Origin: Hygrocybe punicea
Taxonomy: Eukaryota > Basidiomycota > Agaricomycetes > Agaricales > Hygrophoraceae
Direction: 5' to 3'
Assembly (NCBI GenBank): GCA_963556145.1
Contig: OY744467.1
Location: forward strand, 620,001 to 684,000
DNA: 64,000 nucleotides
In this document: one piece after another, positions 1 through 11,399 of the stretch
Layout of the letters: each line of letters begins with the position of its first letter
Position numbering within the stretch: position 1 is the stretch's first letter
Position numbers and translations under genes: made by a program
Notes under the pieces: generated by a model
Told to the model about the DNA's origin: nothing
Database searches by the model: none
What the model saw: only the letters and a program-made list of their open reading frames with translations

Positions 1-325
1 AGTTTCGTGAGGGATGAGGAGGAGGTGAGCGGAGCCTGGTATATTGTGTGGTCAAGGTTCTATAAGACTTATGCTTATCATAGTGGCCTGTCCACCATAT
101 AGGCCAAGGTTCTACAAGGTTGTAAAAAAAAAGGCATTGCAAAGGAATAATTAAATATTTATCAGAATGGCTGATATATTGTATGGCCAAGCTTCTATAA
201 GACAGTGAAAAAAATGGTATTTCACAGGAATAATTAGATGCTCATCAGAATGGCTTATATTGTATGGCCGAGCTTCTATAAGACCATGTAAAAATGGTAT
301 TTCACAGGAATATTTAGATGTTTAT
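1..325. repeat. 80-bp tandem repeat, left block
   Basis: About three and a half diverged copies of an AT-rich unit containing 'TATGGCCAAGCTTCTATAAG' and 'GGTATTTCACAGGAATAATT'. The same unit recurs at 14075-14450 with a spacing of 79-80 bp. The block is cut by the window start, so its true size is unknown. No reading frame runs through it. Confidence 0.85.
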
Positions 326-689
326 CATCCTACTCTACCTGGGCTGCCTCTCAACTGAGTAGACAAACCGGGCAGGACCCCTGGTCTCCAGGTGCATCTC
401 CATCCCCTCCCACTCGTCGTTTGCTGACCAAGGCCTGCATATCCCCGGCTTCCCATTTCCACCTGGCGCACAGCCGGTGCCGTGTCCATTGACCGGCATA
501 GGATGTCGTCAGGTCGAACAGTGGTTGGTGGGGTGGGCGGTGTTTGCCCAGGGCATAACCCGTACCTGCAACTTTGGGTGCGGGTGGAGGGTGTCTGTAC
601 TAACAATACATTATTCTTATGGTGCGCAACTGACAGTCCACCATGTATTCAAGTTGATTTAAAAGCGACCTTTTCAAACAAACTTTTGT
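326..689. other. No supported gene
   Basis: Short overlapping open frames only, none with a recognisable domain or splice pattern. Nothing reliable is seen here. Confidence 0.5.
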
Positions 690-1660
690 ATGCAGGCGTA
701 CAGGTATATATTTCAACCAAGTCAACACTGACCACACTTGACCCTCAACTGTCACATTCCACCGCTCGCTCACCACCAACACCTTCCTTTGCTCTGTCTT
801 TATGACTATGAATTCGTTACCATCGCTTTGGCGCCGACGACTCCTGTCGCCAAGCTTTGATGCAGTAGGACCATTACGCACTGTCCTCTCGCGATATTCG
901 GCTGAGATAGAAGCCGCTAAAGTAAAAAAGCTTTGCTACATGTAAGCGATCATTTCCTGAATCAATCTGCGGACTCACAGCAGTTTTCAGGGAGGGATAT
1001 CATCGAGGCCACCAACGCCACACGATCCGTGGCTACTCGTTCGGGGACTGGATGAGTTTGACGGTCCATTTAGCGGACAACGAGGGTTCTGGTACCCCAG
1101 CAGATCATGATGAGGTATATGTGTATCGGGCGAGAGATGTATGAAAATGGAGGCGGCTAAAAAATCCTGGCCTGCGACACCAATTCCGGGAGGAATGTTT
1201 TGAGAAGGTCAGTCTCTCATGTTTCAATTATCATTATGCTAAACTTTGTTGTAGGTCAACTGCTAAATATTTTTCTTTACTGGCATTCATGTACACCGTA
1301 GATATTCCGGAACTCAAGCACTGGACGCGATAACGAATGGCAATTGATATTGCCGCTTGCTGCTATGTTTTATCTATCACACAATTCCCCCCTGTTGCTG
1401 ACGGGTTGCTTACAGGACCTAGCACTTTCCTACTGCTCACGGGATGCTGCAGCCTCAGGAACGACCACACTCGCGACTTCCAGCAAGAATAATGACTTAT
1501 TGCTTCAAAGGTATGTTTCGGTCCTTGCATGACCTGAGCTAAATATGGCTTCCAGAGTGCCATATCTATCTGTAGATATTCCTAGTGTCAAGAGAAAGAG
1601 ATAAAATCACTGGGTCTCCGTTCAAGACAAGTCCGTAATGGCGCAAAGCACTCGCATTTC
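690..1660 (+). pseudogene. Decayed two-exon module, copy 1
   Basis: Shares high nucleotide similarity with 11400-12135. Read on the plus strand, an exon ending near 946 is followed by a GTAAGC..CAGCAG intron and an exon containing 'RGYSFGDWMSLTVHLAD' and 'RHQFREECFEK', followed by a second GTCAGT..TTGTAG intron; both splice sites are conserved in copy 2. Copy 1 has an in-frame TGA after 'YRARDV' and another stop after the second intron. About 240 bp near 1355-1595 are absent from copy 2. I do not recognise the protein family. A minus-strand open frame (600-881) is also partly conserved between the copies, so the coding strand is not fully certain. Confidence 0.5.
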
Positions 1661-2268
1661 ATTTATTTACGAGATTTTATCAGTGCATGTTATGGCACAT
1701 TTCGCAGCGTACGCGGCTAGGTTTCCATCCTGCACGGAGCGCTCTTCGTCCCACGCGAGCTGGCGATGGCCTCAACGACACAGACGAATGTATGTCCAGC
1801 GATGGCGGTGGCTTGATAACGGAAGTGACAGCGACAACGACGATATTGAGCGTTGACAGCTGATGGTAGGGATGACAGGGACCACGAGCGGCAAGGACTA
1901 TGGCAGCATCATTCTTGCCCAACATTGAGAAATGGTATATTCAAGGCGTGCAGTACATAGTTTTGTTAGAAGCCACAACAAAATTACTATAACTCTAGAT
2001 GTATCCACAGTGATGGAACCACTGTATCACTGGCAAGGAGTATACTAAGTGCCATGGTAAGACAAGTAAAAAGACGCATAAGTTTCTGTTCAGTAAAAGT
2101 AACAGTCCTGAGATTTTGACTTGCATCTGCGGTAGTTCACAAGCAATGTTATATATTGTACATGAGAACTAAATTGGGTGCATAGTGTCCTGGAACAGAC
2201 GGAAACAAAAATGTTACGTCTCAGGAAAAATAACGAAGTAATACAGGGCTTTGGGGGTGACGCCATGA
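1661..2268. other. No supported gene
   Basis: Intergenic DNA downstream of the deaminase-like gene on the minus strand; it should hold that gene's 3' untranslated region. No domain or repeat recognised. Confidence 0.4.
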
Positions 2269-4258
2269 TCAAGTCAGGTATCTGCAAATCCTGTTCAAGA
2301 AATCAGAGAAGAAAGGAAACTTAGTAGTAGTTGATGCAACGCGAGAGTCATTCTGCTGCCACGATTCAGACTGAGTAGCAGAGTACAACTTCTGTATGAC
2401 AACATTCAACTTTGCACCGAAGTGGGTTATCATGGAGTCGATGATGGGAGCCGGGAGATACGGGGGCAGATTACATGCGATAACCTCCCGATGTGAATCC
2501 TGCCCATGGAACTGCAGGGGCTCTGGGATACCTAAAAGGGACAACAAGTGAGAACATGCAGCACAGCACCTGTCGGAAACCGCGAAGATGGGGTTCAAAT
2601 TCTACATGATAAGAAATCAGAAGGATGCTATGGTATATTGAGAATAGAGATGTCCTACAGTAAAGCCGTCCATGTCGTGAGCTTCAAGTGAATTGGAGCG
2701 GTGGATAAGGCTGGCCAGGAAGGCTTCACAGTGGGGCATTCCGTGGAAGTTCTTGCCCAACAACATGTCGCCCTTTAGCTGCTTCCCAAAGCTTATGTTC
2801 CTCGATATCACTTTCTCAATTGCCAAAATCGCATCCTGCAGACCGCAACTTGAGGAGCCACTAGGACTGGAGGAAGACAAGACTTCTGCAACAACCTCCC
2901 GCCAGGAGCATAAAGCCACTTCTGCATGCTGAATGGTAAGAATTTTGAGAGATACACCACGAAACTGAGAGGCAATGCCAATGAGGTTATTCGTGGCCTC
3001 AAAATAAACGACCCGCGACCGCAACCAATTGGCGTAAGCATCGCCGACGAGTTCCGAATCCAGCACTTCCTCACCCTCTTCCGCATCTATCCAACCATCA
3101 AGCCGCCGAGCACGAGGGTCCACAGGTTGGATCCTAGAAATATGTTCCACGAGAATAGAGGAATAAGCGAAGTCCCGGAGCATAAGAGCACACGTGGTGA
3201 AACAATGGACAGCGTTCTCGAAATCCTCCATCTTCTTGTCCGACAAAGGTGTACTTGTGAACTTATCAAGTGCTAGAAGAGAACGATCATAGCACCGGAG
3301 GAGATGGCATAGTAATCGGTGGACTTCTTCGCAAGTGTTCATGGTGTAAATGGGGGGAAGGTCTGAATCGGTCATGTAGTCGACCGCCAACTTCATCAGG
3401 TTCGGGATCCCGAGTTTAGAAAGTTTTAGGAAGTATTCATTGAGAGGCTGCGAAAGTGATTCGAGAAAGTCGGCGTCTCGCCTACCCGAAGAGGTCGTTA
3501 TCGACTGTGGAACTGGAAAAGGACGACGACCGGCTTTGGCCCGGGATGGTGGGACATCAAGGAGACATTTGTAGAACGGCTTGGAACAATCTTCGTGCTG
3601 CCACATCCATAGCATTTTCTGGTAGTCCTTCGCAGCCACATATGTGAAGATACCGAGGGTATCTCCACTATTCTGATCCGCTGCGGTGAGGAGTTTAATG
3701 ACCGCAGCTGCATGGGATTGAAATGATTGGGATGTCCTGGTAGAAAGCATGAGAAAATCGAGAAATTGAGAAGCTGGGTTCTTACCAAGTCTCTCTCACA
3801 TATGGCAATGGGTCGCTTGGGTCGATGCTGCTTGCATCTGGATGAGAAATAGAAATTTTATCGCCGCTGTAACCCAAGGCACTCGAGGAATCATTTCGAG
3901 TGCATGAATCACTGACTATGGGCGTAAAGCCCTGATCTTGTCCATGACTGCATACAACAAGCTCCATAGTGGGAGAATCCGGTGTTGAAGGCTCCTTCAA
4001 GTTCAAGGTCACAGCTGTGAATCCGTGGTGCCTGACCAGAAGGGTGGCCAGCGCCGCCAGCGAGTGACGCTCATCTTGGTTCTGCACTGTGACTGGGCAC
4101 TGGCCCGGGAGTGAGGCCGTCAATGACGCCTTCCCCATGGATAAGCCAATATCAAACGAAGGATCTTGCAGCGTCTCCAACATGGCTGTGATACTTCGGA
4201 ATGTTATCATCTTGTCAGAAAGGTTATCGTCACGGTGATCATTAATGGGATCGGTCAT
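2269..4258 (-). CDS. OTT_1508-like deaminase-fold protein, copy A
   Basis: Three exons, complement(2269-2601, 2659-3736, 3786-4258), give an open 627-codon frame with introns of 57 and 49 bp. I assign the OTT_1508-like deaminase family from the zinc-site pattern near the C-terminus: a His-Cys-Glu (H493, E495, 'HCEAFLASL') and, across the last intron, 'VSDRCCAAC' (C530, C533). In the deaminase superfamily the H/C-x-E and CxxC motifs bind zinc and supply the proton-shuttling Glu. Residues 158-400 hold a conserved helical region ('LGIFTYVAAKDYQKML', 'TMNTCEEVHRLLCHLLRC') shared with copy B; the N-terminal 150 residues vary. Start is the first Met of the long first exon. It lies head-to-head with copy B. 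Fungal members are known to be lineage-expanded and of unknown substrate; the reaction here is inferred, not shown. Confidence 0.7.
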
Positions 4259-5589
4259 TTTGGTATGGTTCCGAGTCCAACTGACTTTGGAACTGCAGTG
4301 CCAGCCGACTCGGATTAGGACTCGGACTCAGAGGTGGAACTTCAAGTTGGGCCTGCCGGTGAGCCTGAGCGTGGCAGTGCGGCGGTACTGCTGGTACTAG
4401 TAGTGTTTGCGCCGTCATGACTCAATTAATTGATCATAAATACCTTTAATTGTAGAACCCTGCAACTGAACTTCACTGCCAGTGCTGGTGGCAAGTTCTG
4501 CCAGCAGTGAATGCCGGTGTGCGCTGCGCCATGAGACTATTCTTCGGCTTAGGTAAGGGAGGGTGCCGTCGCCTAGTATCATTTGACTTGTTGTAGGTGC
4601 ACATGACGCCTTCTAACTGCCAGCCCTAAACATGCCTGGCAATAAATATGTGAACTGAAGCTTGAAGTCATGTTTTTTCGCCACCCATCCGAACGTTACA
4701 TGCACACGTGTACTTCAATTAGTTTTATAGCCCTTTGCCTACTCACATCGTTGTATTAATCATATGCGCCGTAGAATTAGTTGCCAAGTTTGTTTCCTTA
4801 AAGAAATGATTATAACTTGGGCCACCTGCGAGCTTGACTCACTCGAACTGCCAACACTAGTATTGTATGCCCTTAGGAACATGAATCACAAGCGCACATG
4901 CCAATCGTCGAAAAAGCGCCTTTCTGTACTCTGGAGAAAGCAAAACAGTTCTGGAAAGGTCCCAGAAGGCGTCGACTTCTTTCGTCATCTTTGGAGACTG
5001 ATGAGGTGCCCCTGGCGGGTTTGGCACCGCAGGCAGCAGACCCAGTGGTTGCAATGGAGGTTCGTTATTTTGAGGACGATGAAAGATAACGGCTCATTAA
5101 ATATTGTCTGTAGATTGGTATTATCCCGGACAATGAAACCAAGCTGATGACCCCCTGATGGAACGTGCGCCATGGACCCGAAGACTCAATCGCCGACCCC
5201 CTCACGGTCCAGAGATCCATTGCCGCAACCGCCACCACTTTTACCACCTGCCACCCCTCATCGATTCCATCGAGAATGGCTTCAAGTTCGTCGTTGGGCT
5301 CGAGCTCAGGAGCGGTACGCTGTAAGCGGCAATGAGCTGTGGTTTGGATACGGATAGAATATTTGCGGAGCGGAAGTGGAAGGGGATTGAGATGGGATAA
5401 CTCATTGTACTCCTCTGGATCGTGCGAACACTTCTGCAGCGTGGTAGAGCCGTGATAGCCCAAATATGTTGCGTACCGTCCTGAACACTTGGCACAGTTG
5501 AGGCGAGTGGTATTGGAATGGCGGCGTCCAGAAATCTCAGTCTAGCTTTAATGGTCAGAGATCGTGACTTTGAGCCCGCTGCTGTTTGA
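4259..5589. other. Spacer between the divergent deaminase-like genes
   Basis: Should contain the divergent promoters. Short plus-strand frames (for example 4898-5089, ending 'VAMEVRYFEDDER') look protein-like but have no recognised relatives and no convincing splicing. Not annotated as genes. Confidence 0.4.
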
Positions 5590-5915
5590 GATACCAAATG
5601 GAGCGAGATCAACAATATTCTAGCCAGTGGCGAGGATGAAGAATGGTTGGATGAGGATGCCGGATGGAAGCGTACACCTGTGACCATTCCGTATCAGCTT
5701 CGCCGTGGCGTCTCCCCAGATCCCAACGCCGGTGCTCGAAGCTACATGATTGACGACTTCTATCACGGCAGTCTGGTGTCGGTCATTCGTAAACGCTTTC
5801 AGATTCGACGGGAAATCATCGGTATCTTCATTATGAGCCATTCGAACTAAATTGGCAGCCAGGTGAAGTTCCTCGCCCTATGCGTATTCAGAGGGTTGGT
5901 TATAAACATGCTAAG
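5590..5915 (+). pseudogene. Plavaka/KDZ-type transposase fragment
   Basis: The frame through 5598-5800 reads 'KWSEINNILASGEDEEW' then 'DDFYHGSLVSVIRKR'; a frameshift is needed to reach 'YLHYEPFELNWQPGEVPR' near 5815-5885. This block ('HYEPFEL.W', followed by an R.G/Q position) matches my memory of the mid-region of Agaricomycete Plavaka-related transposases. It is a short isolated piece with no zinc finger or catalytic part attached, so a dead fragment. A BLAST search against Plavaka proteins would settle it. Confidence 0.45.
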
Positions 5916-6094
5916 CATAATATTATTATGACAACAAATGTCCTGATCTAGAATACCGTTTCTTGTAGATTGGGACGCTTCGGCTTCGTATCTCCGGAAT
6001 CGGTTTTATTCGGGCGTTGGCACGACATACCCTTTCTCACGGTAAACTCAAACATATCCAACAGGCCGTTCAAGTTCTCGCTTTCTCCCACACC

Positions 6095-8270
6095 ATGTCA
6101 GACCTTCATGCAACGTTTAGGATGCTCACCACCCTCCTCGGGCATCTCCAACAACGATCCTCCGCTGCTACGTCTTCAACTGCCGCTGCTACGTCTTCAA
6201 CCGCCGCTGCTACGTATTCATCGTCAAAGTACCAACTCAAGCCAATCGTTCAGGTGACCGAGAGCCGCCAGCAACTTCAAGATGGAGAACGGGAACAACT
6301 ACGATGCGGGACCGCACTAGCAACACTGCTAGTCCGAATGAATGAAGTTGTCGCCATAGCTTCAACCGCCGACCTTTCTGTTCGCGAGCCTGAGGGTAGG
6401 ACTTTTACCACCACTACCCCAACATTCTTCGCAATGGTGAACCCCAGGGTGGTGAAGTTAAGGTCAGATCCAACCGATGCCCAGACATTCAAAGGGAAAA
6501 GTCCCTGTTTTATTCATCCAGAGCCAACTGGCATCGACCCGCGCGACCCTCTGCCCTACGTGAGAGAGACTTGGTAAGTAGCAGTGTCTCGATATCTCAA
6601 TTTCTCATGATTTGTATTAGGACATCGCAAACATTTCAATCCCATGCAGCCTCCGTGATCGACCTACTAAATGGAGTGGATCAGAATAACGCAGACACCC
6701 TTGGTATCTTCACGTATGTCGCTGCGAAGTCCTATGAAAAGATGCTCTCGAGGTGGGAGAACCCAGAATATTCCGCCCCATTCTTCAAATGCCTTCTTGA
6801 TATCTTACCATCCCGGGCCAGAGCCGAGGGTGCCGGTGGTCGTCTTTTTCCAGATCCACAGTCGATAAATACCTCTTCGGGGAAGCGCGACGCAGACTTC
6901 CTCAAATCGCTTTCGCAGCCTCTCAATGAACACTTCCTGAAACTTTCTAAACTCGGGATCCCGAACCTGATGAAGTTGGCGGTCGAATACACGACCGATT
7001 CAGACCTTCCCCCCATTTACACTATGAACACATGCGAAGAAGTCCACCGATTACTATGCCATCTCCTCCGGTGCTATGATCGATCTCTTGCAGCACTTCA
7101 CAAGTTCACAAATAAACCTTTGTCGGATAAGGAGGTAGATGATTTCGCAGCCGCCGTCCATTGTTTCACCACGTGTGCCCTTATGCTCCGGGACTTCATT
7201 TATTCCTCTCTTCTCGAGGAACACATTTCTAGAATCCAGCCTACGGACCCTCGCACTGTGAATTGTCAAGTGGCGGATGGACATGTGGGAACGGGTGCTG
7301 GTGCAGGTGTGGGTACGGGGGTGGGTGCAAGTGCAGGTGTGGGTCCAAATGCGCATCGTGACGTCGATGGCGGTGGCAACGAGGATGAGGGTCGAGATGG
7401 AGATGAGGAGTTGGATCCGGACCTTCGGGATGTTCAACCTGGTACCATTCTTCCCAACAAGGAGCCGCTTTCCGTGTGCGGCTCGTATGTGGAATGGTTG
7501 CGGCTTCAAGTGATCTACTTCGAGGCTCTCACCATCCTCATCGGTGTATTACACCCAATGGACCGACCCCTCTCAATTGTGATCATCGCCGCCGCACGTC
7601 CACTGAAGGCCTTACTTCCCTGGCAAGACATCGTCACAGAAGTCATGCTTAAAGCCAAATACTCGGAAATGGCCATCTCCGAAGCGTCCGCCCGACTAGG
7701 CCAGTTGATTCGACACAAACTAAAATTTACAGGGACACTGCATTGCGAGGCCATACTACTTAGCCTCATTCTAGCACAACGTTCCGGTGCCGAGAGCTTT
7801 GACGTTGGGCTCCAGGTAAGTGATATTGTTATTTACTGCACATCTAACTAATTGATCCTTATTAGGACGTTCATAATACCGTCAGCGTATCGAAAACATT
7901 ATGCCCCATGTGCGCGGCTCTTTTTTCATTAATAGAGCCCCATTTCAACATCCTCGGCTCACATCAATTTCTTTTTGGTTGCGCCTTGCCTGAAATGCTG
8001 GACGACACCGTGGTCAAGCGTATGGTTGAATTCTGCAAGACCCAGTTGCTTCGGTTCATTTCTGATCTTCTGGCACCTGGGTCACAGTCCCGTGTCCGTA
8101 GTTTATCAAATATGTCCCAGGCCATATCTGTATCTTCGAACAAGGCACGTAAGTCCCTTTTCGCCTTCAAACTGGAACTTTATTCTAGAATCACGACGAA
8201 AATGACATCCCAAACACCGTCTTCAATCACATGGTTTAAAGAGCTGTTGGACTCATTCAAGAATTTGTGA
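6095..8270 (+). CDS. OTT_1508-like deaminase-fold protein, copy B
   Basis: Exons 6095-6573, 6621-7815 and 7866-8270 (introns of 47 and 50 bp at the same places as in copy A) give an open 692-codon frame. Start chosen at the ATG of 'MSDLHATFRML', which aligns with the copy A N-terminus. The zinc motifs are 'LHCEAILLSL' (H534, E536) and, after the last intron, 'VSKTLCPMC' (C571, C574), so the HxE..CPxC pattern of an active-looking deaminase is complete. Copy B carries a Gly/Ala/Val-rich then acidic insertion at about residues 371-430 ('GTGAGAGVGTGVGASAGVG') that copy A lacks, most likely a flexible linker. Copy A lies upstream on the other strand. Substrate and role are unknown; intracellular location assumed because no signal peptide is seen. 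Confidence 0.72.
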
Positions 8271-8369
8271 GGCCTGGCAGGATCATAGTCAGGTACGTCT
8301 AATCTTTTCCTTGTATCCCACCTCCTGCCAATTCAATAAATGGGGTCAACCGCTTAGCAGTTCTAGCAC

Positions 8370-8663
8370 TTGGAGCCATCCACTGTCCCCGTTTCGTGCA
8401 GCATTCGCATGTCGTTCGCACCACATCCTGTCATCCACCTCCCAGTACTTTTCCAGTTGCTCGCGACACTTGGGGTTTCCGGGATGCTCGCACTAGAGAT
8501 GGTCAGAATGGTAACGGTCGCCTGTATGGGATACCGCGCATGGTCCCTTAATCGGTTGAATGCATGTGCCCGCTGCGCAGAGTGAGTCGTTCGCTTCATA
8601 ATAGTGGTGCAGGCAGAGCGACCTGCCGTCAAAAACGTAAAATGTCTGGTTCGGGAAAGGTTT
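8370..8663 (-). pseudogene. LIM-domain protein fragment (paxillin-like)
   Basis: Minus-strand exon beginning after a GTATGT..CTACAG intron. It reads 'FYVFDGRSLCLHHYYEAND', 'SLCAAGTCIQPIKGPC' and 'GDRYHSDHL', then an in-frame TAG at 8493-8495, then 'CEHPGNPKCREQLEKYWEV' and 'RMWCERH'. The spacing of Cys and His matches tandem LIM zinc fingers of fungal Pxl1/paxillin-type proteins. The stop lies inside the domain and no other exons of such a gene are found nearby, so this is a transposed or decayed piece. Confidence 0.75.
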
Positions 8664-9218
8664 CTGTAGAAGTATAAGATGAAAGAACGCTACAAGGACA
8701 TACATGACATTGATGGCAATGAAAGCATTCATGGGACGATTCTTGATCCTAAACCGCGTGGTACCCCTACTGGGACCCGAAAAAGGAGCTCTTCATTTAC
8801 GGGGCTATAGGCCTGCTAGCTTCATTTCTCTACTATCAATCCCCTCTAAGCTCATCCTCAAGCCTACCCCTAACATATACACAGAGATGAGCCTCCGAAG
8901 TTGGGCTACTCCCATTGACGGTACCTCGAAAAATAAAAAAGGCAAACAACCACAAGCCAACACGCCAGCATCCCAATCCTCCAGAACGACCAGATCCTCG
9001 TCCAATCAGGAAAACAGCGTCCCTGATACCACACCGGAGCTTGCAGAACCAGATACCCTACAACAAGCAGTCGACTTCCTCCTCGCTAAGTCCCTTCTCC
9101 CCCTGATCATGACTACAGTATATCCACCCTCACCGGAATACTCTGACAAATAGCCGCCTCGGACAGTGTCGTCGCCATCCCTCCTCAATGATCCCAGAGG
9201 CATCCAAGAGCTTATCAA

Positions 9219-9324
9219 ATTCGTACGAAGCACAGGGAGACTAAAAGACTCATTCGGTGATCTCTCCTCTCCCACACTCACATAACTAACCTACTCCAAC
9301 GCAGTACGCCTCCTCCCTTCACCC
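9219..9324. repeat. 106-bp direct repeat, left copy
   Basis: Repeated at 9971-10076 with one visible mismatch (ACATAACTAAC versus ACATAGCTAAC). It contains the end of one host exon, a whole 48-bp intron and the start of the next exon, so it is host sequence duplicated around the insert, not part of the insert. Confidence 0.9.
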
Positions 9325-9970
9325 GCGAGCCTGAGGGTAGTACTTTTACCACCACTACTCCAACATTCTTCGCAACGGTGAACCCCAGGATCGTGAAGTT
9401 AAGGCCAGACACATCCGATGCCCAGACATTCAAAGGGAAAAGTCCCTGTTTTATTCATCCAGAGCCAACTGGCATCGACCCGCGCGACCCTTTGCCCTAC
9501 GTGAGAGAGACTTGGTAAGTAGCAGTGTCTCGATATCTCAATTTCTCATGATTTGTATTAGGACATCGCAAACATTTCAATCCCACGCAGCCTCCGTGAT
9601 CGACCTTCTAAATGGAGTGGATCAGAATAACGCAGACACCCTTGGTATCTTCACGTATGTCGCTGCGAAGTCCTATGAAAAGATGCTCTTGAGGTGGGAG
9701 AACCCAGAATATTCCGGCCCATTCTTCAAATGCCTTCTTGATATCTCACCATCCCGGGCCAGAGCCGAGGGTGCCGGTGGTCGTCTTTTTCCAGATCCAC
9801 AGTCGATAAATACCTCTTCGGGGAAGTGCGACGCAGACTTCCTCAAATCGCTTTCGCAGCCTCTCAATGAACACTTCCTGAAACTTTCTAAACTCGGGAT
9901 CCTGAACCTGATGAAGTTGGCGGTCGAATACACGACCGATTCAGACCTTCCCCCCATTTACACTATGAAC
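9325..9970 (+). pseudogene. Ectopic 646-bp copy of deaminase-like gene B
   Basis: Matches 6384-7029 without gaps and with roughly 17 differences. The segment starts inside exon 1, includes the whole 47-bp intron 1 and ends inside exon 2, so it was copied from DNA, not from spliced RNA. It encodes only the central helical region and lacks both zinc motifs. After the junction the frame runs into host sequence and stops at 10010-10012. Confidence 0.9.
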
Positions 9971-10076
9971 ATTCGTACGAAGCACAGGGAGACTAAAAGA
10001 CTCATTCGGTGATCTCTCCTCTCCCACACTCACATAGCTAACCTACTCCAACGCAGTACGCCTCCTCCCTTCACCC
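9971..10076. repeat. 106-bp direct repeat, right copy
   Basis: Second copy of 9219-9324, immediately after the ectopic insert; host exon sequence continues from its right edge. Confidence 0.9.
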
Positions 10077-10232
10077 TCCGCTCACCCACGCTGGGACACC
10101 TCCCCACCACACCTACGCATGAGCAATCTCGACCCCCTCAACTTAGTCTCACACCCGGCAATCAACCCTCAACCCACACAACTTCTCACCCTCGAGTTCT
10201 CATTCGGATCCCCCTCTTCCGCTTCTCCTCCC

Positions 10233-11399
10233 TGTGACAGCCCCCCTCCGTGCATGTCCGCTCAGGCAGCCGGGCACTTAGCTGGTCTAGACCACCCGTT
10301 TATCCACCACACCAGTCTCAGACAATGGGCCCCCTCGTACGTCAGGTCAGGCGATTAAAACAGCATGGATATGCTGGAGCCATGGGGGACTTACTCCGTC
10401 GTGGTTGCACTCGCAAACCAGAGGCACAGGTTCCGGGAAGGTTCCCGTTTCGTATATACTTCACCCTTGTATGTAAGAGGGACAATAATATGACTCAAAA
10501 AAAAAGCATTCATGATGATATTGACCTTAACGAATCCACGCACACTATTTGTCTGACAGTTATCATGGATGATTAAGTCAGAAATCAAATCAATTTTCAA
10601 CATTTCCCGCCAGTTAAAGTAAGTATGTTAAATATGCTTCACATCATACCGTGAAACATCAACGACAATTTCACCAAGATTGCGCTTCCGCAGGCAATCA
10701 TTTTTTTGTCGCTGGTGAAGAAATAGAGAGTACGTTGAATTCATTTTTTCTTATGAGCGACTTGTGAATGACAGCGGTAATCCCTCCCCGCCGCCTCGAC
10801 TTTCGGGCAAGGACGCCCTCACGAGTCGGATATCACCCATCGATTCCTCCCTCCCAACCCCGCTCTCATCTATAAGAAGCCACTACCGAGTATGTCATCA
10901 GCATTCCGTTCTAAAACCCAGCCACTCGGCGATGAGTGATGCATGAGTGCAAGTCCCGAAACAAGTAGCCATGTGGTCAGGACCACCGAGGAGGATTTCG
11001 ATAGCAAGGGCATGGGTGTAGGAGGACGTATCTTGGGCGATGGAGGGAAGAAGTGCTTGAGGGAAAGTGCATGTGAAGTGCGAGGTGGGGATCGAGAGAG
11101 GGAGGGAACCGGAGATGACTTCCACCAGCCCCAGGCGTGCTGGTTGAAAGTGAAGGTGAAAATTGGAGATTAAATGGTTATTGGACGACTTACCTGAGCT
11201 GCCCCGCTGATAGATTTTATTCTGGTCAGGTCTGTTTCCTCATCTCAGCATAGCTGTCTCGGTGATCCTTTCCCAAAAGACCCTTAGTGATGGACTCCAG
11301 TCGGCTCATATCTCATCGGCACCAAGCGACTGTTTCCAAGCACAAATGACGTGCAGAGTGTACAAGTTGGTGTGAACGATGCAACTTTTTTGGTACTGT
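10233..11399. other. No supported gene; small shared fragment
   Basis: Most of this stretch holds nothing I can name. At about 10640-10690, read on the minus strand, a fragment resembles 13240-13290 (both contain the complement of 'TTGGTGAAAT' and 'CGGTATGATGTG'; the 13.2-kb copy reads 'LGEITVDFSRYDV'). The parent protein is not recognised. Confidence 0.35.

Larger units (their letters stand above)
8887..10232 (+). pseudogene. Unrecognised gene broken by a 646-bp insertion
   Basis: From the ATG at 8887 ('MSLRSWATPIDGTSKNKKG') the frame runs through 'LAEPDTLQQAVDFLLAKS' to a TAG at 9151-9153, which could be a stop or lie in a 36-bp intron (9118-9153). The same frame continues as 'DPRGIQELIKFVRSTGRLK', then a 48-bp intron GTGATC..ACGCAG and the next exon 'VRLLPSPSAHPRWDTSPPH'. 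The insertion at 9325-9970 and its 106-bp duplication separate the two halves. I do not recognise the protein. The 8720-8886 DNA just upstream holds nothing clear. Confidence 0.4.

Noticed and set aside
8815..8880. 'YRPASFISLLSIPSKL' as a LINE reverse transcriptase block
   Set aside because: Resembles the YRPI.LL..SK motif but stands alone with no other RT block nearby; likely chance.
10232..10580. Solo LTR starting TGTGACAGCC
   Set aside because: Start looks LTR-like but no matching end or target duplication could be found.
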